A stretch of DNA of 36,115 bases from contig CAJQKF010000167.1 in the NCBI GenBank assembly GCA_905478855.1, positions 1-36,115 of the forward strand. Direction: 5' to 3'. The translations under genes were made by a program, and so were the position numbers. Origin of the DNA: an uncultured Gammaproteobacteria bacterium (GTDB taxonomy: Bacteria; Pseudomonadota; Gammaproteobacteria; Arenicellales; CAJQKF01). Positions 8,476 to 15,680 of the stretch are shown in pieces. Numbering within the stretch: position 1 is the stretch's first letter; every line of letters begins with the position of its first letter. The notes below the pieces were generated by a model that worked only from the letters and a program-made list of their open reading frames with translations, had not been told where the DNA came from and did no database searches.

Positions 8476-9450
8476 ATGACGGAAGCTCGGTCAAAAAAAT
8501 TTTTCGAAGTATTGGAACAAGATGGCCCGCTGTTGATGGATGGTGCACTAGGTACAGAACTACAGTGTCGCGGTGTTCCGTTCGAAGAAACTTGCTGGGG
8601 TGCGCATGCGATTAATGAGCACGCCGATATTATTCGGAGTATACATACTGACTATATCTTGGCAGGAGCGAGAATACATATCGTAAATAGTTTCTCTTTG
8701 GCTCGACATGTGCTGGAGCCAGTGGGCCTTGGCGATCAGTTTGAGACGCTGAATCGACGCACCGTTGAGCTATTCAAGGAAGCTGTTGAGCAAACAGGTA
8801 TTGATCGTAAACAGGTTTTTGCAGCAGGATCATTATCCACGTTTGCGGCAAATTCGGATCGTTCCATATTGCCGGATATTTCGGTTTTAGAAGAAAACTA
8901 TCGTAATCAGGCTCAAATATTATTTGAGGCGGGAGTCGACTTATTTACATTGGAAATGCTTTTTGATGTGCGAATGACCTTTGCAATGTTGCGAGCTGTA
9001 AGTAGCTTTAATCTTCCGGTTATTATTGGTTTTACCTGTGAATGGCAAGTTATTGACGGTCAGAAGGTTGTTATGGCCCGCAGTATGGGGGGAGAAAGGG
9101 ACTCGTTAGGTAATATTCTTTCATCGATAATTAGTGAAATTAAAAGCCCTGATATTATTTTCTCGATCATGCATTCTGATCTGGATGTTACAGATGCCGC
9201 ATTGGAAGTGCTTCGGGAGGTATGGACTGGGCCCATTGCTATTTACCCTAATTCAGGTGAGTTTGTTAATCTACAGCTTCAAGTGGAAGGTGTATGTTCG
9301 GTAGATGCTTTTAGCCAAGCCTCACTCAGATGGCTAAGTCAAGGTGTAGACATAGTTGGTGGGTGTTGCGGTATCGGCCCGACTCATATTAGCGGGCTGA
9401 ATCATGCATTACTTGATAAAGCATCTTCGTCCTATAAAACCTTAGGATAG
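8476..9450 (+). CDS. Homocysteine S-methyltransferase-family protein with a Cys-to-His zinc-site change
   Basis: The 324-residue barrel protein belongs to the S-methyltransferase (pfam02574/MmuM, BHMT) family. It opens L-L-M-D-G-A-L-G-T-E-L and carries A-I-Y-P-N-S-G-E at about 255-262, followed by G-G-C-C-G at 295-299. In MmuM the zinc is held by one Cys in a G-x-N-C segment and by the C-C pair. Here the pair is C297-C298, but the first ligand position reads I-M-H-S, so H233 replaces the Cys. Histidine could still bind zinc. It would move a methyl group from a methylated N- or S-compound to a thiol, or have diverged. A GGAAGGAG ribosome-binding site overlaps the end of the Rieske gene, and the stop overlaps that of the convergent Rieske gene by nine bases. 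Confidence 0.82.
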   Translation: MTEARSKKFFEVLEQDGPLLMDGALGTELQCRGVPFEETCWGAHAINEHADIIRSIHTDYILAGARIHIVNSFSLARHVLEPVGLGDQFETLNRRTVELFKEAVEQTGIDRKQVFAAGSLSTFAANSDRSILPDISVLEENYRNQAQILFEAGVDLFTLEMLFDVRMTFAMLRAVSSFNLPVIIGFTCEWQVIDGQKVVMARSMGGERDSLGNILSSIISEIKSPDIIFSIMHSDLDVTDAALEVLREVWTGPIAIYPNSGEFVNLQLQVEGVCSVDAFSQASLRWLSQGVDIVGGCCGIGPTHISGLNHALLDKASSSYKTLG

Positions 9451-10899
9451 TAAAATCTTATTAATTGCTTGCATACTACCTTTGGAAGGTGATGTGTCAA
9501 AGGAACCAACAGGTATTCGCTTTTGAATTTGTTGATGAAAATCACTCACACCACTTTCTATACTTGACAGAGTACTTTCTGGAAAAACACTTGAGGTAAG
9601 CCCTTCTTGTATCCAGCCCACATAGCTTGCATCTTCAAAACCGACTTGCCGATTAATCCGTCGACTCAAGTACGCCGCCGCTTTGCTTTGCCGATTACTT
9701 TTTGGAAGAGTAAAGCTTTGTGAGATATAAAGCGTTCTATCAGTGCTTACTGGTAATGTCATATAGAACTCGGCACCATCGGGATGTGCTTCAAAAACCA
9801 AATTAGGAAACAGACCTACGTAAAACCAAAGTCGTTGTTTGTTGTCCGGCAGATGATCAAAATGGGGAAGTAGGTTTTGATAACGTGCAACACTCCAATT
9901 GCGTGATAATTTTTCCTGTACGTGTCCAAAAGAGCAGGAAAGACCCTTGATCTTTTCATCATAGTACTCACGTCCAAAAAGATCATGTAAGCCCGGGTGA
10001 CCGATCGGCACATGGTAACCCTCATTATCAATATCGTGAATTGTTTTCCAGTTTACCGGTACGGTTTCCCTATTCATTTTGGTTGCTGGAATCATCTCCT
10101 CAAAACGATATGGCGCAATATGCGCTTCGACAGGCGCTAACTGTTGAGCGACAGTCGGACCGTCCCCAGAAAATCGGAAAAACACAAAACCATGCCATAT
10201 TTCCATATCAACAGATACTAATCCATATTGTTGCTTATTAATTTTTTTGAATGAGTCTTCTGCAGGAATATTCTTAAGAGATCCATCAAGGTTATAGGTC
10301 CAACCATGAAATGGACAAACGATGCTTTTCCGAAATGTACCTTGCTCTGTTCGGGCCAGACGACTGCCACGATGTCGACATACATTGTGAAAGCCTCGTA
10401 TAACCCCATCGTTTCCTTTTACGATAATGACCCGTTCACCCAAGGCATGAAAAGTTATAAAGCTACCATTTTCTTTTAATGAACTAATATGGCCGGCGAG
10501 TAACCATTCTTGTTTGAAAAGAGTATCGATTTCTAGTTGTAGAAACTCAGCGTTGCCATATGTCCACGGTGCCATCATGGTCCGCACTTTTTGGTCGGCG
10601 TTTTTCTTATCCATTATTTGCAAAGTATTCGGGAATAAGTTTCTTAAATAGGTCGCTACCGTAGTCGGTGATGGTTGCTGATTTATATCACCGGTATGCA
10701 AACTAATTAGTCCGTGTGCTGCAATTGTAATATCGATATGTTCTGCGTTTTCAAAGTACTTCAATTGTTCTAGGGCCTCGTGAATACGAGAGAGCCTTTT
10801 CTCCTCACTCAACAGCTGGGAAGCAGGTAAATCATTTTGGTGGAGGCTAAGCTGGCATAGGTGATTAACTATGCTCGAAACAAGGCTGGTATTCGACAT
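9442..10899 (-). CDS. Rieske non-haem iron oxygenase, alpha subunit, with N-terminal extension
   Basis: A 485-residue protein whose oxygenase part starts near residue 110 (A-P-W-T-Y-G-N-A-E-F). The Rieske ligands are C174-x-H176 and C195-x2-H198. The catalytic iron ligands include H296 and H301 (E-G-Y-H-V-P-I-G-H). E293 occupies the inter-centre bridging position, where many members have Asp. A Glu there is also seen in GbcA/CntA-type demethylases, so an amine substrate is plausible but not proven. The first 110 residues are not part of the usual family layout; I recognise no domain in them, and they look helical. It is convergent with the methyltransferase gene and divergent from the GFA gene at 11070. 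Confidence 0.87.
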   Translation of the reverse strand: MSNTSLVSSIVNHLCQLSLHQNDLPASQLLSEEKRLSRIHEALEQLKYFENAEHIDITIAAHGLISLHTGDINQQPSPTTVATYLRNLFPNTLQIMDKKNADQKVRTMMAPWTYGNAEFLQLEIDTLFKQEWLLAGHISSLKENGSFITFHALGERVIIVKGNDGVIRGFHNVCRHRGSRLARTEQGTFRKSIVCPFHGWTYNLDGSLKNIPAEDSFKKINKQQYGLVSVDMEIWHGFVFFRFSGDGPTVAQQLAPVEAHIAPYRFEEMIPATKMNRETVPVNWKTIHDIDNEGYHVPIGHPGLHDLFGREYYDEKIKGLSCSFGHVQEKLSRNWSVARYQNLLPHFDHLPDNKQRLWFYVGLFPNLVFEAHPDGAEFYMTLPVSTDRTLYISQSFTLPKSNRQSKAAAYLSRRINRQVGFEDASYVGWIQEGLTSSVFPESTLSSIESGVSDFHQQIQKRIPVGSFDTSPSKGSMQAINKILLS

Positions 10900-11069
10900 G
10901 ATGATGTTTTCAGTCTACGATTTACGTTTCGGTTTATGTTGGGTTTATTATAATCTGGCTGGCCTAAGGTCTCAATCCTGGTTGTTTGTTTAGTAAATAG
11001 TCGTGGACACTTTGTCTGGACGTGTCATGATTAGGTGCTAATTATTTATATCGATTGTGAGGAATACCT

Positions 11070-11915
11070 ATGAGTACCGGAACGTGTTTATGTGAAAGTG
11101 TAAGCTGGGAAATAACGGAACCAGTTGATTCAACCTATCACTGTCATTGCTCGATGTGTCGCAAAACCCATGGTGCTAGTTTCGCGACCTATAGTTTCGT
11201 ACCGATTGATCAGGTCAAATGGACTAGTAACATGGATACTGTCATTAATTATTCGTCGTCCGCTTCCCTTGATCGACCATTTTGCGGTAAGTGTGGTTCA
11301 GTAATACCTGGAAAAAGTAGTGATAATAAATTTTACTATGTTCCTTTAGGTTGTCATGGTGATGGTCCGAAGCCTGATTGTCATATATTTACGGACTCTA
11401 AGGCGCCGTGGATTGGCATTGCCGATGATTTGCCTCAGTATGCGGCCCATCCCCCAGAGGAGGAAGATCAACCGGTTTATCAGAATAAAGAACTCAGCCC
11501 GCCTACGGAGGGTGTGCTGCGCGGTGGATGCTTATGTGGTTTAGTTCAGTTTGAAGTTACAGAACCTTTTCGTGCCATACATAACTGTCATTGCACTCGT
11601 TGTCGAAGGGCACGTGCCGCAGCATTTACAACCAATGGGTTTGTCTCCAGTGAGGGTGTTCGTTTTACTTCAGGTGAAGAGCATATAAAAGTGTACAAAG
11701 TTCCGTCGGCAAAGTTTTTTACCCATTCATTTTGTGATACCTGCGGCTCAGGTGTTCCTAGAATAGATGTGGCACGGAAAATCTCGGTTATCCCAATGGG
11801 CAGCTTAGATGATGATCCACGGCAAGAGCCGGAAGACCATATTTTCGTCGAAGATAAAGCGAAATGGTATGACATAGTCGGAGATTTGCCGATGTTTGAT
11901 CAGTATCCCAAGTAG
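11070..11915 (+). CDS. Tandem GFA (CENP-V/glutathione-dependent formaldehyde-activating) domain protein
   Basis: Two complete GFA modules lie in one 281-residue chain. The first has C6-x-C8, C25-x-C27-x2-C30 and C72-x2-C75. The second has C154-x-C156, C173-x-C175-x2-C178 and C222-x2-C225. These are the zinc-binding cysteines of the family. GFA was named for speeding the condensation of formaldehyde with glutathione, but most family members are uncharacterised. The two modules differ clearly in sequence, so the duplication is old. A GAGGA site precedes the ATG. A formaldehyde-related role would suit the neighbouring Rieske enzymes, which is inference. The PLD-like gene follows after 19 bases. 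Confidence 0.85.
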   Translation: MSTGTCLCESVSWEITEPVDSTYHCHCSMCRKTHGASFATYSFVPIDQVKWTSNMDTVINYSSSASLDRPFCGKCGSVIPGKSSDNKFYYVPLGCHGDGPKPDCHIFTDSKAPWIGIADDLPQYAAHPPEEEDQPVYQNKELSPPTEGVLRGGCLCGLVQFEVTEPFRAIHNCHCTRCRRARAAAFTTNGFVSSEGVRFTSGEEHIKVYKVPSAKFFTHSFCDTCGSGVPRIDVARKISVIPMGSLDDDPRQEPEDHIFVEDKAKWYDIVGDLPMFDQYPK

Positions 11916-11934
11916 TAAATAAGGTAGCTCATAG

Positions 11935-12471
11935 ATGCATCGTTTACTGCTTAATAGGGACATTTATATTGAGTTGGTGCAAGGTGAGATTCCACGCGCC
12001 CGTGATCATATTTGGATCGTAACCGCCGATATAAAAGATATGTATGTCGCAGAGGGGGGTAATTTCATCCCCTTTCTGGAAGTACTAGCCGCGATGGTGG
12101 AGCGAGGAGTGGCTGTGCGTTTAATTCACGCCAAAGAACCCGGACCACGATTCAGAGACGATTTTGACCGTTTCGATGCGTTAATCAATAACGAGTTATT
12201 TGAGCGGATTCTATGTCCAAGAGTGCACACAAAAGCAGTAGTGATCGATAGTCGACTTGCTTTTGTTGGCTCAGCGAATCTAACAGGCGCGGGTCTGGGT
12301 AGTAAACATGCGGATAAGCGCAACTTCGAGGCGGGATTTCTATTTGATGATGTCGAGCAAATAGTCCAATTAACCAATTGGATTGATGATCTTTATCTGG
12401 GAAATTTTTGTACTACCTGTCGCCGACGAGAATATTGTGCGGATCCTATAATTGATCAGATTTCCACATAA
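11935..12471 (+). CDS. Phospholipase D-like single-HKD protein
   Basis: This 178-residue protein has one HKD motif: H98-x-K100 and D105, followed by V-G-S-A-N-L-T at 111-117. Proteins with a single HKD usually act as dimers and cleave phosphodiester bonds, as Nuc-type nucleases do, but the substrate here is unknown. The C-terminus carries C159-x2-C162-x5-C168 with intervening basic residues, which may bind a metal. There is no signal peptide, so a cytoplasmic location is likely. It probably shares a transcript with the tandem-GFA gene just upstream, and it converges on fdhD. I see no functional link to the surrounding metabolic genes. Confidence 0.75.
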   Translation: MHRLLLNRDIYIELVQGEIPRARDHIWIVTADIKDMYVAEGGNFIPFLEVLAAMVERGVAVRLIHAKEPGPRFRDDFDRFDALINNELFERILCPRVHTKAVVIDSRLAFVGSANLTGAGLGSKHADKRNFEAGFLFDDVEQIVQLTNWIDDLYLGNFCTTCRRREYCADPIIDQIST

Positions 12472-12505
12472 CTAACCATGTGGAGTTTTCTGACATACAT
12501 AGTAT

Positions 12506-13402
12506 TTAATTATTAGTTCTTTTCCCCACAGGAATTGCATCCAGAACTAACTGGTCGTGGCAGCTGAATACCTCAAAGTGGCGGCTTTTTGCTCTGGCGA
12601 CTAACATTACACCCAAATCTTCCGCCAGCTCTATAGCCATAAAGGTAACCCCGTTTCTAGAGACAAGTACCGGGATATTCATCATTGCAGCCTTCATCAC
12701 GATCTCGGAGGTTAGGCGGCCGGTGGTGTAAAATAAATGACGTGAGCCACCAACGTTGCCTAGCCACATGTCACCAGATATTGCGTCCATGGCATTATGG
12801 CGTCCAACATCTTCAACAAAACAGTGTAAATCACCATCGCCAAACAACGCGCATCCGTGGACCGATCCGGTTTGTCGATAGATAGTGTTAACTTGAGCAA
12901 CAGTGCTTAATGCACTATAAATCTCACTCTGTCGAATAGTCGTTGTAGGTAATCGATTGTCGTATAGTTTATCCAAACTACAGCTATAAATGGTGCCTTG
13001 TCCACACCCTGTTGTAACAATTTTGTGTCGGGTGTCGGCTTGTAAATCACCAATTTGGGCATCCGCACGCAGGACAACATCAGCAATCTCTCTATCCCAG
13101 TCTACATTCACTGATAAGATGTCGTCGAGATTGTCAATTAGTCGTTGGTTGCGCAGGTATCCCAATACTAGTTTCTCCGGAACCGTGCCGAGAGTCATTA
13201 GAGTGACTATTTCTTGATCTGCGACTTTTATTGTCAGCGGCAACTCAACGGCTGCCTGCGTCATAGAAACTTCACCTAATTGATTCATTACCTTTGCCGG
13301 GCGAGCAGGATTAAGACCGCTATTGCTTATTTCCGGAACGCGTGATGCCAAGTTCGTGAGACTTGCAGGCGTTGCGGTCTTTAATTCATTATCTGCGATC
13401 AT
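12506..13402 (-). CDS. fdhD: Formate dehydrogenase accessory sulfurtransferase FdhD
   Basis: FdhD moves sulfur from the cysteine desulfurase IscS to the molybdenum or tungsten cofactor of formate dehydrogenase. The protein shows the family segments E-x-P-L-T-I near the start, the redox-type cysteine at T-T-G-C-G-Q-G-T, and the conserved stretch F-V-E-D-V-G-R-H-N-A-M-D. The first cysteine of the usual CxxC is present (C133 counted from the ATG at 13402), but the second position is Gly. Some FdhD proteins are like this. A TTG start 15 bases upstream is also possible. No formate dehydrogenase gene lies in the window. Its presence fits a cell that oxidises formate produced from C1 units. Confidence 0.9.
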   Translation of the reverse strand: MIADNELKTATPASLTNLASRVPEISNSGLNPARPAKVMNQLGEVSMTQAAVELPLTIKVADQEIVTLMTLGTVPEKLVLGYLRNQRLIDNLDDILSVNVDWDREIADVVLRADAQIGDLQADTRHKIVTTGCGQGTIYSCSLDKLYDNRLPTTTIRQSEIYSALSTVAQVNTIYRQTGSVHGCALFGDGDLHCFVEDVGRHNAMDAISGDMWLGNVGGSRHLFYTTGRLTSEIVMKAAMMNIPVLVSRNGVTFMAIELAEDLGVMLVARAKSRHFEVFSCHDQLVLDAIPVGKRTNN

Positions 13403-13508
13403 GCTAGAGGAGGCCAATTCTTTTAAATCGATGTATGTCGAGAGATGACCCTATATTGTAGTATGTTTTTCTGCAAACACCATAAGAATCGTGTGGGTGA
13501 TACAAATG

Positions 13509-14921
13509 TCATGTATCACCGTTTCTAATCGTTGGTAATACCTTGCTTGGGTTCATTATATTAGTCGGGTCAAACTGCTTTTTTATGACCTGCATAAGAT
13601 TTAATTTGGTTTTGTCGCAGTATTTTTTTAGGCTGGGGATTTTTTCATTGCCGATACCGTGTTCGGCTGAAAATGAACCACCGACGCAGGTCAGCATATC
13701 ATAGACCGCACAGTCAATCTGTTCATGTAATTCCGGGCATGGATAGCCTGAGCTAATTGTGAGATGTAAATTCCCATCCCCAAGGTGCCCAAATAGAAAC
13801 ACGTGAAGATTGGGATTTATTTGCTTTATGTTGGTGAATAATGATTCTGTGTAAACATCGAGTTCTCCTAATGGAACCGACACGTCGTACCAAAAACCGT
13901 GTGGATAACGCTTGTCGCATAAAAACGATTCTTCTCGCAATCTCCAGAAATCTTCCGCCTCCCGCGTATTTTGCGCAATGAGAGCGCTGGTTATTTGTTC
14001 CGCTTCTAATAGTTCCGAGAGCAGATTTTCCATTGTATGGGTATCATCTTCAGCACTATCTTTGGCAATATCCAACACAACAAAAACATCGCTGTCGTTA
14101 TGAGCGAAGGATAGTAGTTTCGATAATTTCAACTCTTCAGCGGTAAGTCTTGCATAGTCAGGCCACATTATTTCTGCACACAGAATGTTAGCCGCTTTAT
14201 GTTTTCTTATTACTTGAAAAACGGTAGCAGCAGATAATGCGTTTTCACAGCTGATCAGTGCAGTAGATCGGTAGGGCTCGGCTGGAACTAGATCGATAAC
14301 TATCTTTGTGATAATGCCTAAAGTTCCTTCGGCACCTATGAATAGTTGTTTTATATCGTAACCTTCATTAGCTTTCGTTACTTGCTTAAGATCGGAAAAT
14401 AGGTCGCCATTGGGCAATACCGCCTCAAGGCCAAGAATTCTATGTCGCATTACCCCATGCCGAAACGCTTCTGTTCCCCCTGCATTGGTTGCAGCCATGC
14501 CACCAATGGTTGCTGTACCTCTGGCCGCGAGATCTATCCCGGTACTAAATCCGTAGGGCTTTATTGCCTCTTGTAGTTGTTGTAAGGTCGCCCCGGCTTC
14601 AAGCAGAGCGGTTCCAGATACGAAGTCGAGATCAATCAATTGGTTAAGCTTTGATGATTGAATAATAATCTGCCCCTTTGATGATAGTGCACCGCCGGAA
14701 AGACCGGTTCGACCTCCATGTGGAACGACAGAGATAGAGTGCTTCGTACAGTAACGCATTGTTGCCTGAAGTATTTCGACTGATGCTGGAAGCAGCAGCA
14801 CTTCGGCGGCGAGGTTTTCTTTGGTTATTCCTCCATCAAGAGACTCTTGAAGCTGTCTCGTCTGAATATGCTTTGATCCTACGATCCCGCGTAGGGCGTT
14901 TATATGATGTTGTTTTAACAT
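13509..14921 (-). CDS. GlcD-like FAD-linked 2-hydroxyacid oxidase/dehydrogenase
   Basis: A 470-residue flavoprotein of the FAD_binding_4 plus FAD-oxidase_C type. The FAD loop is V-V-P-H-G-G-R-T-G-L-S-G-G at about 64-76. The C-terminal domain carries F-L-F-G-H-L-G-D-G-N-L-H and F-S-A-E-H-G-I-G, which hold the metal and substrate-binding histidines of the family. Members oxidise D-lactate, glycolate or D-2-hydroxyglutarate and feed electrons to the respiratory chain. Which one applies cannot be decided from motifs. No iron-sulfur GlcF-like subunit or GlcE is beside it, so it may work alone. The next identifiable element upstream is the Rieske remnant. Confidence 0.87.
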   Translation of the reverse strand: MLKQHHINALRGIVGSKHIQTRQLQESLDGGITKENLAAEVLLLPASVEILQATMRYCTKHSISVVPHGGRTGLSGGALSSKGQIIIQSSKLNQLIDLDFVSGTALLEAGATLQQLQEAIKPYGFSTGIDLAARGTATIGGMAATNAGGTEAFRHGVMRHRILGLEAVLPNGDLFSDLKQVTKANEGYDIKQLFIGAEGTLGIITKIVIDLVPAEPYRSTALISCENALSAATVFQVIRKHKAANILCAEIMWPDYARLTAEELKLSKLLSFAHNDSDVFVVLDIAKDSAEDDTHTMENLLSELLEAEQITSALIAQNTREAEDFWRLREESFLCDKRYPHGFWYDVSVPLGELDVYTESLFTNIKQINPNLHVFLFGHLGDGNLHLTISSGYPCPELHEQIDCAVYDMLTCVGGSFSAEHGIGNEKIPSLKKYCDKTKLNLMQVIKKQFDPTNIMNPSKVLPTIRNGDT

Positions 14922-15045
14922 TCAATTAATTTTCTATCGAAATAAACACGAGGGTATTGAGGCGACGATACATCGTTGTTGGCACTGTGGTGCATGGAGT
15001 CGGAAAATAATACTGTTATCGGTTTATGGGTTAATGCATAAGTAT

Positions 15046-15159
15046 ATGACTACTATGTCTGATAATACAGAAGAGTGCATCGCCCGTATTCAAGCCGCTG
15101 GCTTAAACGGAAACAGTGAAATTCAGATCAATCTTGACCAAATATACACGTGTTCCTAG
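15046..15159 (+). CDS. Small open frame, possible truncated gene
   Basis: A 37-codon frame starting ATG at 15046, with a second ATG at 15055, and ending TAG. The translation has an acidic start and a regular helix-like segment (E-C-I-A-R-I-Q-A-A-G-L-N-G) followed by I-N-L-D-Q-I-Y, which reads like the beginning of a normal protein rather than noise. I do not recognise the family. There is no convincing ribosome-binding site. It may be the N-terminal remnant of a lost gene, in line with the broken gene next to it, or chance. Confidence 0.25.
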   Translation: MTTMSDNTEECIARIQAAGLNGNSEIQINLDQIYTCS

Positions 15160-15203
15160 GTAAACGTTCCAATTTTTAGCGAGATACGTTATTGCTATAT
15201 TAA

Positions 15204-15479
15204 TCACGAAACTGGCCGTTCGATAGATTCACCGTCATCAATTTTTTCTTCGGATTCACGAATTATGATTATTTCATCTTGGCCGATAGTTACTACAAAG
15301 TAGTCACCCGTTTGGGGTATTCAAGTCACATGATCGATAAGCAACCACTGCTCGGCTACTATTTTCTGCATGTCTCGTTGAAAAATACGATCGTCTGTAT
15401 AGAACTCTTGCTCAAGAGAATGTCCTGGCTTTTGTCGATAGATTATTTCGTCTATAGTATGTTCCGATAAGTCAGTCAT
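15204..15479 (-). pseudogene. Remnant of a Rieske oxygenase alpha subunit (N-terminus only)
   Basis: Read on the minus strand from an ATG at 15479 with a GAGGAG ribosome-binding site just upstream, the frame translates to 52 residues, then TGA (15323-15321), then 38 more residues in the same frame to a second TGA at 15206-15204. The product matches the start of Rieske alpha subunits: K-P-G-H-S-L-E-Q-E-F-Y-T-D, then E-Q-W-L-L-I-D-H, and after the stop I-P-Q-T-G-D-Y-F-V-V. It ends before the Rieske C-x-H motif. It has therefore lost its cluster and catalytic domains and also carries a nonsense codon. The frame is otherwise intact over 90 codons, suggesting decay is fairly recent. It is not a copy of either intact Rieske gene in the window. 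Confidence 0.75.
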
Positions 15480-15555
15480 TGGCTCCTCGTGTGTTTACCG
15501 CTATCATTATAAGGGCTTATATTTCGATGTGCTTTTTAGTTTACGCGATAATTTT

Positions 15556-15606
15556 ATTCTAGATTGTACTGTTGTAAACCGTGGGGTCAACAGTACAATC
15601 TAGAAT
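15556..15606. repeat. 19-bp perfect inverted repeat (possible operator)
   Basis: The left arm, 15556-15574, is ATTCTAGATTGTACTGTTG. The right arm, 15588-15606, is its exact reverse complement. A 13-base spacer separates them. Neither side is followed by a T-run, so it does not look like a Rho-independent terminator. It lies 74 bases before the chosen start of the Ldh-family gene, where a repressor or activator site could be. A mobile-element scar or transcript hairpin is also possible. Confidence 0.8.
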
Positions 15607-15680
15607 GATGAAACAGATATAGACTAGCATCACGATGCTACTAAAAGATGCATATTTTTATTAACAGTAGAGAAAACAAT

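Larger units (their letters stand above)
14922..15680. other. Long intergenic stretch between glcD-like and Ldh-family genes
   Basis: About 760 bases without an intact gene. It holds a small open frame of unknown meaning (15046-15159, plus), a broken Rieske N-terminus (15204-15479, minus) and a 19-bp inverted repeat (15556-15606). Base composition is AT-rich, like that of the other intergenic gaps. The appearance is of decayed coding DNA next to a possible regulatory site. Confidence 0.6.

Noticed and set aside
15321..15323. In-frame TGA of the Rieske remnant as a selenocysteine codon
   Set aside because: The gene is truncated before its catalytic domains, the position is not a known redox site, and I saw no selenocysteine-insertion-like hairpin directly after it.
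15279..15470. 63-codon open frame on the plus strand
   Set aside because: It is antisense to the Rieske remnant, whose minus-strand reading gives clear family similarity and has a good ribosome-binding site.
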